A DNA stretch of 23,469 nucleotides. It comes from an uncultured Rhodospirillaceae bacterium. Lineage in GTDB: Bacteria > Pseudomonadota > Alphaproteobacteria > MPNO01. How positions within the stretch are numbered: the stretch's first letter is position 1; each line of letters begins with the position of its first letter. Below, in pieces: positions 14,979 to 21,735 of this stretch. The position numbers were made by a program, and so were the translations under genes. The stretch spans positions 1 to 23,469 of the forward strand of contig CALGIA010000201.1 of NCBI GenBank assembly GCA_937916005.1. Direction: 5' to 3'. Under the pieces are notes generated by a model. It did no database searches. It was given only the letters and a program-made list of their open reading frames with translations, and was not told the DNA's origin.

Positions 14979-15836
14979 ATGGCAAAACGAAGTCCCAAGA
15001 ATTCAGTCACCCGTTTCGCGCCGAGCCCAACCGGGTATCTTCACCTCGGTCACGCTTATTCCGCGCTGACCGCCGCCGCCGCAAGCGGAAAGGGCGGAAA
15101 ATTTCACCTGCGCATCGAGGATATCGACCCGACGCGCAGCAGGCCGGAATTCGAAGACGCCATACTGGAGGACCTGGCCTGGCTGGGCCTGAAATGGGAA
15201 AAGCCGGTCATGCGGCAATCGGGGCGCATGGACGCCTATCACGAGGCTCTGAAAAAGCTGGAACGCAAGGGCATCGTTTACCCCTGTTTTTGCACCCGCG
15301 CCGACATCAAGGCGGAAATTGCACGCTCAGGCACCGCGCCCCATGGGCCGGACGGTCCGATTTATCCGGGCATCTGCCGTGACCTGGACCCGGAAAAAAG
15401 CCAGCAACGCATCGACAAGGGCGAATCCCACGCCATACGCCTCGACATGACGCGGGCCGCCGCCATCGCCGGGCCGCTGTCTTTCCAGGACGCATCCCAT
15501 GGCACCGTCAAGGCGCAGCCGGAAAAATTCGGCGATATCGTGCTGGCGCGCAAGGAAACCCCGACCAGCTATCATCTCGCCGTCACGGTGGATGATCATG
15601 AACAGGGCGTGACGTTGGTCACGCGCGGCGCGGATCTGTTCGAGACGACCCATGTTCACCGCCTGCTACAGAGACTGCTGGGACTGGACACCCCAAAATA
15701 CAGTCACCACCGGCTTTTGACCGACGATGCGGGCCGCCGGCTCGCCAAGCGCGATGGGGACATCACCATTCGCGGTCTGCGGGGCGAGCACTACACCCCC
15801 GACGAGGTCCGCGCCATGACCGGCTTTGAAAGCTAA
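14979..15836 (+). CDS. gluQRS: Glutamyl-Q tRNA(Asp) synthetase
   Basis: Truncated glutamyl-tRNA synthetase paralogue that glutamylates queuosine at position 34 of tRNA(Asp), a cytosolic tRNA modification. The 285-residue length matches the family: the catalytic core is present and the anticodon-binding domain is absent. Signatures are RFAPSPTGYLHLGH (12-25; HIGH variant HLGH), the class-I zinc site CFC at C103/C105 with Y129 and C133 (YPGIC), and LAKRDG near 255-260 as KMSKS equivalent. The frame is open far upstream over the minus-strand glycosylase gene, but family comparison places the start at ATG 14979 (MAKRSPK). The queuosine pathway itself (tgt, queA, queG) is not in the window. The gene converges with the NUDIX gene across 46 nt without a convincing terminator. 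Confidence 0.95.
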   Translation: MAKRSPKNSVTRFAPSPTGYLHLGHAYSALTAAAASGKGGKFHLRIEDIDPTRSRPEFEDAILEDLAWLGLKWEKPVMRQSGRMDAYHEALKKLERKGIVYPCFCTRADIKAEIARSGTAPHGPDGPIYPGICRDLDPEKSQQRIDKGESHAIRLDMTRAAAIAGPLSFQDASHGTVKAQPEKFGDIVLARKETPTSYHLAVTVDDHEQGVTLVTRGADLFETTHVHRLLQRLLGLDTPKYSHHRLLTDDAGRRLAKRDGDITIRGLRGEHYTPDEVRAMTGFES

Positions 15837-15882
15837 CGGATTTTTTCAGGCAAAGTCTGCGCCAGCCCGGTGCGAGGACGCA

Positions 15883-16728
15883 TCAACTTTTCAAACCCCG
15901 CACCAGCGCCAGATAATCTTCCCGGTCCGGTCCGATCAGCCCATGGCGGATGCAGAAATCGATGATCACCAGGTTGCAGTTGAATTTGAATTCGTCGGTG
16001 GTCTCCACCACCTCCATCACTTTTTCGGCCGACCAGAGATAAAATTCAGAGACCTCGCCATCCGTATTCGCCGGAACAAAATCCGGCGGCAACTCCATAT
16101 CGTAATTGAACATGACATCGGGTTTCAGGCCGAGTTCGGTTTCCTGGCAATAGGAGATGGCGCCCACCGGCCGCGCCCTGGCCGCCAGTTCGCGCGGCAC
16201 GGCGGCTTCTTCCCAGGCCTCCTTGACGACATTATCATGGAGCGAAATGCCAACCGGTTGACCGCCCGCAATCATGTTGTCGAGCATGTTGGGATAGGTC
16301 TGCTTACCGCCGGACCGGCGCGCGATCCACATGTGAATGTCCGCGCCATCCCGGACATAGCCGTTGACATGCACGCCATAGGCCCGCACGCCGAAATAGG
16401 GCACGGCGGCGCGTTCAATTTCCATCAGATGGGGGCCGCTGAAATCCGCGCCGACCGGATAATATTCGCCGCGCCATCCCGGTATCAGTCCCCGGTCGGC
16501 GAATTTGCGCAGCACGCCGTCGACGGCCGCGCTGCGGGCGGCGTAATCGTCGAGGCCGGTTGCAAGAGACACGCCATCGCCGGAAACCACAAAGGCGTCC
16601 GGATGGCCCTCCAGCCGTCCAGCGAAGGGTTTCTTGATCCAACCGACCCGTTCGCCCGCCACGTCAAACGGCAGGAAATTTCCAAGATCATGTTCATTGC
16701 AGGTTGCGATATGGTCGAGAAAGCTCAT
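15883..16728 (-). CDS. Tnr3-type NUDIX hydrolase (DUF4743 family)
   Basis: NUDIX protein of 281 aa whose N-terminal half (about 20-120) resembles the DUF4743 domain seen before NUDIX in yeast Tnr3, with AGERVGWI, and whose C-terminal half is the NUDIX fold. The NUDIX helix runs from G155 to E174 (GG..VG...KEAWEEAA) and keeps metal ligands E170, E173 and E174. The usual glutamate at the GX5E position is I161 and the usual Arg is K169. Tnr3-type NUDIX domains hydrolyse damaged oxo- and oxy-thiamine diphosphate; that role is known for the family and only inferred here. It is the last gene of a tight operon behind an LMW-PTP and a fructosamine-kinase-like gene (13 nt gap), which fits a damage-clearing function. 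ATG 16728 is preceded by no strong ribosome site. Confidence 0.88.
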   Translation of the reverse strand: MSFLDHIATCNEHDLGNFLPFDVAGERVGWIKKPFAGRLEGHPDAFVVSGDGVSLATGLDDYAARSAAVDGVLRKFADRGLIPGWRGEYYPVGADFSGPHLMEIERAAVPYFGVRAYGVHVNGYVRDGADIHMWIARRSGGKQTYPNMLDNMIAGGQPVGISLHDNVVKEAWEEAAVPRELAARARPVGAISYCQETELGLKPDVMFNYDMELPPDFVPANTDGEVSEFYLWSAEKVMEVVETTDEFKFNCNLVIIDFCIRHGLIGPDREDYLALVRGLKS

Positions 16729-16741
16729 CCTGTTCTATCCC

Positions 16742-17593
16742 CTAGAAACCGAACCGGGACAGGGTGTTTTCGACCGATTGGGCATACCCGCCACCGAATA
16801 GCCGTGCATGAACCAGCAACGGCCACAGATTATAGATATCGCGGCGGACTTCAAAAAACCCGGGCCGCAACGGCCGCAGCTCGTCATAGCGCCGGAAGAA
16901 GCCTTCGCCGAAGGTCGCGAACATGGTCGAAAACGCAAGCTCGATTTCCGCATCCCCATAATAGATCGCGGGATCGACGAAGCCCGCGATGCGGTCGCCG
17001 TGAACCAGCACATTGCCGCCCCACATATCGCCATGGATCAGGGAAGGCGCCGGGGGTTCATCGATGAACTCGCCGATCCGCGCGGCGAGATTGTCAATCC
17101 GCGCTCGTATGTCGCCCGACAGCCGCCCGGCCTGTTCCGCCTGTTCCGCCATGTAGAGCAGTCGCCGGTCCCGGAAAAATTCGACCCAGCTTGCGGCAAA
17201 TCCATTCGGCTGGGCGATGCCGCCGATCACCGTATCCCGGTCGAGCCCGAATTCGGGTGCGGTCACGCCATGCAGCGCTGCCAGCAATTCAGCAGCGTGG
17301 CGTTCGGAGGCCGCCGAAAGGGCATCTTCGCCATCGATATAAGTCATCACCAGAAGCGAGTCCCGGGCCAGCAGGACGCCCGGTACGGGAAGGCTGCCGT
17401 GGTCGCCCAGATACCCCAGCATCCAGCCTTCCACATCGAGCGGGTCGCCGGGCCGGCCCGTCTTCACGACGACCGAGTCCCCACCATCCAGCCAGACCCG
17501 ATAGACTTCGCCGACACAGCCGCCGGTCAATGGCGCAACATGTTCCACGTCCCGCCCGGTCAATTCCGAAATTTTGGCGGACAGCGCTTCCAT
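16742..17593 (-). CDS. Fructosamine/ribulosamine 3-kinase family protein
   Basis: Kinase of the fructosamine-kinase family (aminoglycoside-phosphotransferase fold), 283 aa, cytosolic. Members phosphorylate the 3-hydroxyl of ketoamines on glycated lysines; the product then falls apart and frees the amine. Bacterial members prefer ribulosamines and erythrulosamines. Visible are the glycine-rich GGCVGEVY at 24-31, ATP-lysine K44 in VVVKTGR, catalytic D189 in HGDMWGGN (with N194), and metal-binding D207 in FVDPAIYYGD, the family signature. It lies 4 nt after the LMW-PTP stop and 13 nt before the NUDIX gene, all minus strand. LMW-PTP pairing is meaningful because LMW-PTP-A acts as ribulosamine-5-phosphatase in mammals, producing the substrate for this kinase. 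Intact, normal length. Confidence 0.93.
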   Translation of the reverse strand: MEALSAKISELTGRDVEHVAPLTGGCVGEVYRVWLDGGDSVVVKTGRPGDPLDVEGWMLGYLGDHGSLPVPGVLLARDSLLVMTYIDGEDALSAASERHAAELLAALHGVTAPEFGLDRDTVIGGIAQPNGFAASWVEFFRDRRLLYMAEQAEQAGRLSGDIRARIDNLAARIGEFIDEPPAPSLIHGDMWGGNVLVHGDRIAGFVDPAIYYGDAEIELAFSTMFATFGEGFFRRYDELRPLRPGFFEVRRDIYNLWPLLVHARLFGGGYAQSVENTLSRFGF

Positions 17594-17597
17594 CCTG

Positions 17598-18071
17598 CTA
17601 CAGGTGTTTGGCGCGGATTTCAGCGAGCAGACCTCGCGCGCAGGCCTCGATCATATCGAACACCCTGTCAAAACCGCCGCCGGCGCCGAAATAGGGATCG
17701 GGCATGTCGAGGGTTTCATATTCCGGGGCGTAGCCAAGAAACATCTGAATTCTGCGCTCTTCACCCGCCGGGCAGAGTTTCGTGAGATCGGTGTGATGGC
17801 TGCGGTCCATGGCCATGATCAAATCGAACTCGGTAAAATCGGCGCGGGTTACCTTGCGCGCACGTTGACCGCTGATATCGATGCCGCGCCGCGCCGCCGT
17901 CTCCTGGGCCCGTTCATCGGGCGGCTCGCCCTCATGCCAGGCGCCGGTGCCCGCGGAATCAGCGGTGATGACGGCGGACAGGCCCTGCGCCGCCACCATG
18001 GCCCGGAACACGCCCTCGGCGGTGGGGGACCGGCAGATATTCCCGGTACATACGAACAAAACGCCTACCAC
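17598..18071 (-). CDS. Low-molecular-weight phosphotyrosine protein phosphatase family
   Basis: Cytosolic class-II cysteine phosphatase of 157 aa. The P-loop CTGNICRS has nucleophile C8 and R14; the acid D125 lies in MPDPYFG. The start is GTG at 18071, supported by GAGGAG at 18081-18086 (9 nt spacing) and by family length; the frame extends upstream to 18248 but that part resembles nothing and would not fit before the P-loop. The family dephosphorylates phosphotyrosine proteins, or, in the ribulosamine-5-phosphatase role, glycation adducts of ribose 5-phosphate. No tyrosine kinase (Wzc/BY-type) or exopolysaccharide gene is adjacent, but a fructosamine-type kinase follows 4 nt later, which favours the deglycation role. 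It is the promoter-proximal gene of a three-gene operon. Confidence 0.92.
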   Translation of the reverse strand: MVGVLFVCTGNICRSPTAEGVFRAMVAAQGLSAVITADSAGTGAWHEGEPPDERAQETAARRGIDISGQRARKVTRADFTEFDLIMAMDRSHHTDLTKLCPAGEERRIQMFLGYAPEYETLDMPDPYFGAGGGFDRVFDMIEACARGLLAEIRAKHL

Positions 18072-18246
18072 TGGCCGGCACTCCTCGACGAAGAAAACAA
18101 TGTACCAGCATCTTATATCAGGCGCGCCGGATAAGCGGATGCAATTTGGAGGGCGCGGCGATCGGCGGTTGAGCCTATGATCAGATGCCCGGCGCCTGAC
18201 AACAGCACAACGAAAACACCATGAGCCATCGATCGAACGCCGGGAC
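18072..18246. promoter_or_regulatory. Divergent intergenic region upstream of LMW-PTP and EamA genes
   Basis: A 175-nt gap between divergent starts. On the minus strand, TATAAG at 18112-18117 (5 of 6 to the -10 consensus) lies about 40 nt before the LMW-PTP GTG. The overlapping TGATAT (18115-18120) stands 18 nt after TTGCAT (18139-18144). The ribosome site of the phosphatase is at 18081-18086. No equally good promoter was seen for the plus-strand permease. No RNA gene was recognised. Confidence 0.4.
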
Positions 18247-19146
18247 ATGAACCGGATGCCGGGAATTTTTCTAGCATTTCAGAACCTGTCGGGCGCGGTG
18301 CGTGGCGCATTATGGATGTCGGCCTCGGCGCTGTTATATGCCGGCATCTATTTCGTCATCCGGCGGCTGACCGACACGGTTCCGATCATGGAAATGGTCT
18401 TCCTGCGCGGCCTGATGGGGATGCTCCTTTCCATGCCGTGGCTGATGCGGGCCGGGGTGGCCGGGCTGAAGACTACCAAATACAAGCTCTACGGGCTCCG
18501 CATCGGCTTTGTTTATATAGGCCAGCTGGCCTGGTTTTACGGCCTGGCCAATCTGCCGCTTTCCGATGCAACGGCGCTGATGTTCACCCTGCCGCTGTTT
18601 TCCATCGTGCTGGCCGGATTGACGCTGGGCGAAAAAGTCGGCTCGCACCAATGGATCGCCACGGCATTTGGTTTCGCGGGCGCGCTGATCATTATCCGCC
18701 CCGGGATGATCGAATTCAGCCTGGCCTCCGCCGCGACGCTTTTTACCGCCTTTACCTACGCCGTTGGCCAGGTCACGACCAAGGCGCTGGTGCGCACGGA
18801 AAATTCCAACGCCGTGGTGTTCTATATGTTCGCGTCCATGACGGCGGTAGCCCTTGTTCCCGCCCTATATGTCTGGGAAACGCCCGCCTGGTCCGACTGG
18901 CCGTGGCTGCTCGCCTTCGGGCTGTTGAGCGCGCCGGCGCAGCAATGCGTCACCAGATCCTTTGCCGCCGCCCCGGCCAATATCGTGGTGCCGTTCAATT
19001 TTCTGAAACTGCCCTTTGTCGCAATCATCGCGCTGATCGCGTTGTCCGAATTCCCCGACCCATGGACCTGGGCCGGGGCCGTGGTGATTTTCGCCAGCAC
19101 TTATTATATCGGCCGCCGCGCCGCGCGGGCGGCGCGAAGTACTTAA
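18247..19146 (+). CDS. EamA/DMT superfamily permease 1
   Basis: Inner-membrane drug/metabolite transporter, 299 aa, two EamA repeats of about five helices each (predicted 10 TM). Hydrophobic blocks run through the whole chain after a short N-terminus (RGALWMSASALLY near 20). The first repeat ends in AFGFAGALIIIRPG near 140-153, a hallmark of the family, and the second in WTWAGAVVIFAS near the C-terminus. The short basic tail (RRAARAAR) fits the positive-inside rule. It resembles the minus-strand permeases 4 and 5 more than 2 and 3 in the second repeat (VPALYVW, FLKLPFVA). ATG 18247 or 18256 could be the start; neither has a clear ribosome site. The stop overlaps that of the convergent metallopeptidase by 4 bp (TTAA). 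Substrate unknown: the family includes amino-acid, SAM and riboflavin carriers. Confidence 0.92.
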   Translation: MNRMPGIFLAFQNLSGAVRGALWMSASALLYAGIYFVIRRLTDTVPIMEMVFLRGLMGMLLSMPWLMRAGVAGLKTTKYKLYGLRIGFVYIGQLAWFYGLANLPLSDATALMFTLPLFSIVLAGLTLGEKVGSHQWIATAFGFAGALIIIRPGMIEFSLASAATLFTAFTYAVGQVTTKALVRTENSNAVVFYMFASMTAVALVPALYVWETPAWSDWPWLLAFGLLSAPAQQCVTRSFAAAPANIVVPFNFLKLPFVAIIALIALSEFPDPWTWAGAVVIFASTYYIGRRAARAARST

Positions 19147-19544
19147 TTTTCAGCGGTCTCGATACGCGCCATGTCATCATCGGACAGGCCGAAATGGTGG
19201 CCGATTTCGTGAATCAACACATGGCGCACCAGGCCGTGCAGGCTTTCATCGGTCTCGCACCAGTAATCCAGCAACGGACGCCGATACAGCATGATCATAT
19301 CCACATCCTGGGGTGTACCGCCGACAGATTTATCACCGAAGGGCACACCGCGATACAGTCCGAGCAGATCGAACGGCGTCTCAAGCGCCATCTCCGCCAT
19401 GGTTTCATTATCGGGGAAATCGACCACCCGGATCACCACGTCGCGGGCGACATGAGAGAATTCCTCCGGTATCGATTCGAATATGGCGCGCGCCATGGCG
19501 TCTATATCTGCGAGACTCGGGGCCAAATCATTCGTTCCGGACAT
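19143..19544 (-). CDS. Minimal zincin-like metallopeptidase family protein
   Basis: Small 133-residue protein with a gluzincin-like HExxH: H112-E113-I-G-H116-H117 followed by FGLSDDD, the consensus of the DUF1025/minimal MMP family (one-domain putative metallopeptidases). The N-terminal 60 residues (LADIDAMARAIFESIPEEF, then VVIRVVDFPDNE) also match that family. The core helix is intact, so zinc binding is likely, but peptidase activity and substrate of this family are poorly characterised. No signal peptide is present, so it is probably cytosolic. It is divergent from the pterin dehydratase gene (65 nt between starts) and shares a 4-bp stop overlap with permease 1. No obvious partner is nearby. 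Confidence 0.88.
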   Translation of the reverse strand: MSGTNDLAPSLADIDAMARAIFESIPEEFSHVARDVVIRVVDFPDNETMAEMALETPFDLLGLYRGVPFGDKSVGGTPQDVDMIMLYRRPLLDYWCETDESLHGLVRHVLIHEIGHHFGLSDDDMARIETAEN

Positions 19545-19596
19545 GGCCTAGCTTGATCGCAACGCAGGGCGATAGCAAGTAAGAGGCATTGTCTTT

Positions 19597-19601
19597 AGGA
19601 G
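19597..19601 (+). promoter_or_regulatory. Ribosome binding site of the pterin dehydratase
   Basis: AGGAG at 19597-19601, 8 nt before ATG 19610, fixes this start over an in-frame TTG at 19589 that would overlap the site. Confidence 0.75.
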
Positions 19602-19609
19602 AGGACCGC

Positions 19610-19894
19610 ATGGTGAAAAAATTCACCGCCGTGGAACGGCGGCGGGAAATGGCGGAATTGAAGGGTTGGGAAAAAGTCCGCGGTCGCGATGCGATTTCCA
19701 AATCCTACCGGTTTCGCAATTTCAATGAAGCGTTCGGCTTCATGACCCGGGTCGCACTGATGGCCGAGCGCATGGATCATCATCCGGAATGGTTCAATGT
19801 CTATAACCGGGTCGACGTCACCCTGACGACCCATGACGCAAACGGCGTGACCGAACGGGACATCGCCCTGGCCAAATTCATGGACTCTGTTTAA
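19610..19894 (+). CDS. phhB: Pterin-4a-carbinolamine dehydratase
   Basis: Small 94-residue enzyme that dehydrates 4a-hydroxytetrahydrobiopterin to quinonoid dihydropterin, recycling the cofactor of aromatic amino-acid hydroxylases; in other proteins it also serves as a fold of unknown role. The active-site motif MDHHPEW contains H57 and H58 with P59 and W61, H75 lies in LTTHD and D84 in TERD, matching the three catalytic histidines of the family. The start is ATG 19610, set by the AGGAG site. No phenylalanine hydroxylase is in the window, so its hydroxylase partner is either elsewhere or absent; some bacteria use such proteins in molybdopterin-linked or unknown roles. Its 3' end overlaps the convergent EamA permease 2 by 17 nt. 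Confidence 0.92.
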   Translation: MVKKFTAVERRREMAELKGWEKVRGRDAISKSYRFRNFNEAFGFMTRVALMAERMDHHPEWFNVYNRVDVTLTTHDANGVTERDIALAKFMDSV

Positions 19895-20822
19895 GGCCGG
19901 GACACCCCTGCGATACGGCCCGTTTGACGGCTTCATAACGCGCGATATATAACGTGGCCGCGATGATGACCGTGGCGCCGACCCAGGTATTCATCCCGGG
20001 GGTTTCGGCAAAGACCACATAGCCCAGGACCGCCGCGAACAGCAGCCGGACATATTCGACAGGTCCGACGATGGACACTTCACCCACGGAATAGGCCCGG
20101 ATGCCGCAGGTCATGGCGATGGTGCTGGTCAGCGCGATGGCGACAATGAAGCCGAATTCCACCAGGGTGGGTGTTTCCCAGAAATAAATCGCGGGACCGA
20201 GCGCCAGCACCGCCCCGCCCAAATGGTAATAAAATACAAACCGGATCGGCGGTTCGGTCGGCGCGAAACGGCGCACCATGACCATGGCGACGCCGAACAT
20301 CAAGGTACCCAGCAGGGCGGCGCCGGCCGCGGCGTAATTCACCTCCGACGCGGCCGGTCCGACCATGATGAAGACTCCGGCGAACCCGATCCCCGTCGCC
20401 ACCCAGCGCCGCCAGCCGACGGTTTCCGAGAGGAACCAGACCGCAAGAAAGGTCACGAACAGAGGCCGTGTAAAGCCGATCGCGGTCACATCGGCCACAT
20501 ACATATTGATCAGCGCGTAATAGACCAGAAGCTGGGCCGTGACCGAAATGGTCGCGCGCAGCGCATGCACCCCGGGCCGTTCGGTCTTGAGAACCCCGAC
20601 CCCGAGATAAAGCACCACGGGCACGATGAAAAACAGGCTGATGAAATAGCGCAGGAACAGGATCACCAGCAGGTTGATCTGAAGCCCCATTGTCTTGGCG
20701 AGCACATCGGCCCCGGCGAAGGAAACCGTATACATCAACAGCCAGAAGACGCCCCTGACATTTCCCGGCAGACCAAGCCAGGCATCGCGAGTTCTGATCA
20801 GGGAATTGACCGGACCGGGCAT
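19878..20822 (-). CDS. EamA/DMT superfamily permease 2
   Basis: Predicted 10-helix inner-membrane transporter, 314 aa from MPGPVNS. That start lies 4 nt after the stop of permease 3; an upstream in-frame ATG (20900) would run deep into the neighbouring gene and adds a charged, unlike stretch. The first EamA repeat opens with RGVFWLLMYTVSFAGADVLAK and ends in IGFAGVFIMVGP; the second has FYYHLGG, VGEVSIVGP and VGATVIIAATLYIARYEA. FYYH, VGEVS and LGYxVFAE are shared with permease 3, so the two are probably an old tandem duplication. It is the last gene of the minus-strand array and its tail overlaps the pterin dehydratase by 17 nt. Substrate unknown. Confidence 0.91.
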   Translation of the reverse strand: MPGPVNSLIRTRDAWLGLPGNVRGVFWLLMYTVSFAGADVLAKTMGLQINLLVILFLRYFISLFFIVPVVLYLGVGVLKTERPGVHALRATISVTAQLLVYYALINMYVADVTAIGFTRPLFVTFLAVWFLSETVGWRRWVATGIGFAGVFIMVGPAASEVNYAAAGAALLGTLMFGVAMVMVRRFAPTEPPIRFVFYYHLGGAVLALGPAIYFWETPTLVEFGFIVAIALTSTIAMTCGIRAYSVGEVSIVGPVEYVRLLFAAVLGYVVFAETPGMNTWVGATVIIAATLYIARYEAVKRAVSQGCPGLKQSP

Positions 20823-20826
20823 GGCG

Positions 20827-21735
20827 TCAATCCGGTTCCGCCGGCTTCGATTTTCGCCCGAACGCCTCGCTTCGCGCGATATAGATTGCGCTGGCGACAA
20901 TGATCGCGGAGCCTATCCAGGTCCAGATCACGGGTATTTCGGCAAAGACCAGATAGCCGAGAATGGCGGCATAGACCAGCCGGGTATATTCCATGGGCCC
21001 CAGAACACTGACCTCGCCGACCACGAAACCGCGCACAAAACAGATCATCGCAACCGTGGTGAAAATGCCGATCATCAGCAGCATCACCCACTCCTGCCCG
21101 ACCGGCTGTTTCCAGACCCAGATCGCCGGCCCGAGAGACAGGATTGTCCCGATTCCATGATAATAAAACAGGATGCGGGTCGGCGGTTCGCTCGATCCCA
21201 GCCGGCGTATCAGGACCAGCCCGATTGAAAACATAAAAGCCGCTGATAGCCCGATCAGCGCGGCGGGCTCGATCACGCCATCGCCGGGGCGGGCCACGAT
21301 AATGACCCCGATGAACCCGATCGCCGTCGCCACCCATCGCCGCCAGGCCACTACCTCTCCCAGGATAAGCACCGCAAGCAGGGTCATGAACAAGGGCCGG
21401 GAAAACGAAATCGATGTCGCATCGGCCAACATGAGATGAATGACGGAGTAAAACACCGCTATCTGCCCCGTGCCGGCGATGACGGCGCGCAGAAAATGCA
21501 GCCCCAGCCGTTCGGTCTTGAGGTCTTCCCAACCGAGTTGATAAAACAACGGCATCAGCAATATGAACCCAAGAGAATAGCGAAAAAATCCGAGCTGCAG
21601 CGGATGCATGGTCAGGCCGGCGGTTTTCACCGCAACATCGTTGAGCGCAAAGAACACAGTGCCAACGGTAATCCATATGGCGCCACGCGCATTGCCGGGC
21701 AGGGACAACCAGGCTTGTTGTGCTGTTCCGATCAT
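20827..21735 (-). CDS. EamA/DMT superfamily permease 3
   Basis: Predicted 10-helix permease of 302 aa. Family motifs are RGAIWITVGTVFFALNDVAVK near 20, AIGFIGVIIVARPG closing repeat 1, and WTWIGSAIIVASAIYIARSEA closing repeat 2. It shares FYYH, VGEVS and LGYxVFAE with permease 2. The ATG overlaps the stop of permease 4 (ATGA at 21732-21735), a usual sign of translational coupling, and no separate ribosome site is needed. The stop is 4 nt before the ATG of permease 2. A short hydrophilic tail (FGRKSKPAEPD) follows the last helix. Substrate unknown. Confidence 0.92.
   Translation of the reverse strand: MIGTAQQAWLSLPGNARGAIWITVGTVFFALNDVAVKTAGLTMHPLQLGFFRYSLGFILLMPLFYQLGWEDLKTERLGLHFLRAVIAGTGQIAVFYSVIHLMLADATSISFSRPLFMTLLAVLILGEVVAWRRWVATAIGFIGVIIVARPGDGVIEPAALIGLSAAFMFSIGLVLIRRLGSSEPPTRILFYYHGIGTILSLGPAIWVWKQPVGQEWVMLLMIGIFTTVAMICFVRGFVVGEVSVLGPMEYTRLVYAAILGYLVFAEIPVIWTWIGSAIIVASAIYIARSEAFGRKSKPAEPD

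Noticed and set aside
15837..15882. Possible bidirectional terminator between gluQ and the NUDIX gene
   Set aside because: A T-run and a short GC-rich stem with mismatches are present, but they are not arranged as stem followed by T-run in either direction.
15826..17785. Long plus-strand open frames (413 and 325 codons) opposite the NUDIX, kinase and phosphatase genes
   Set aside because: Antisense frames rich in Arg, His and Pro are expected opposite GC-rich genes; the minus-strand proteins have complete family motifs and these have none.
18072..18248. N-terminal extension of the LMW-PTP by 59 residues
   Set aside because: The P-loop of this family sits within the first 15 residues, and a GAGGAG site lies 9 nt before GTG 18071.
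18312..19556. 414-codon plus-strand frame across permease 1 and the metallopeptidase
   Set aside because: It is an out-of-frame shadow with an Arg/His-rich composition, and both overlapped genes are well supported.
20823..20900. N-terminal extension of EamA permease 2
   Set aside because: It would overlap the end of permease 3 by over 70 nt and adds an Arg/Ser-rich segment absent from the other permeases; ATG 20822 gives a normal N-terminus.
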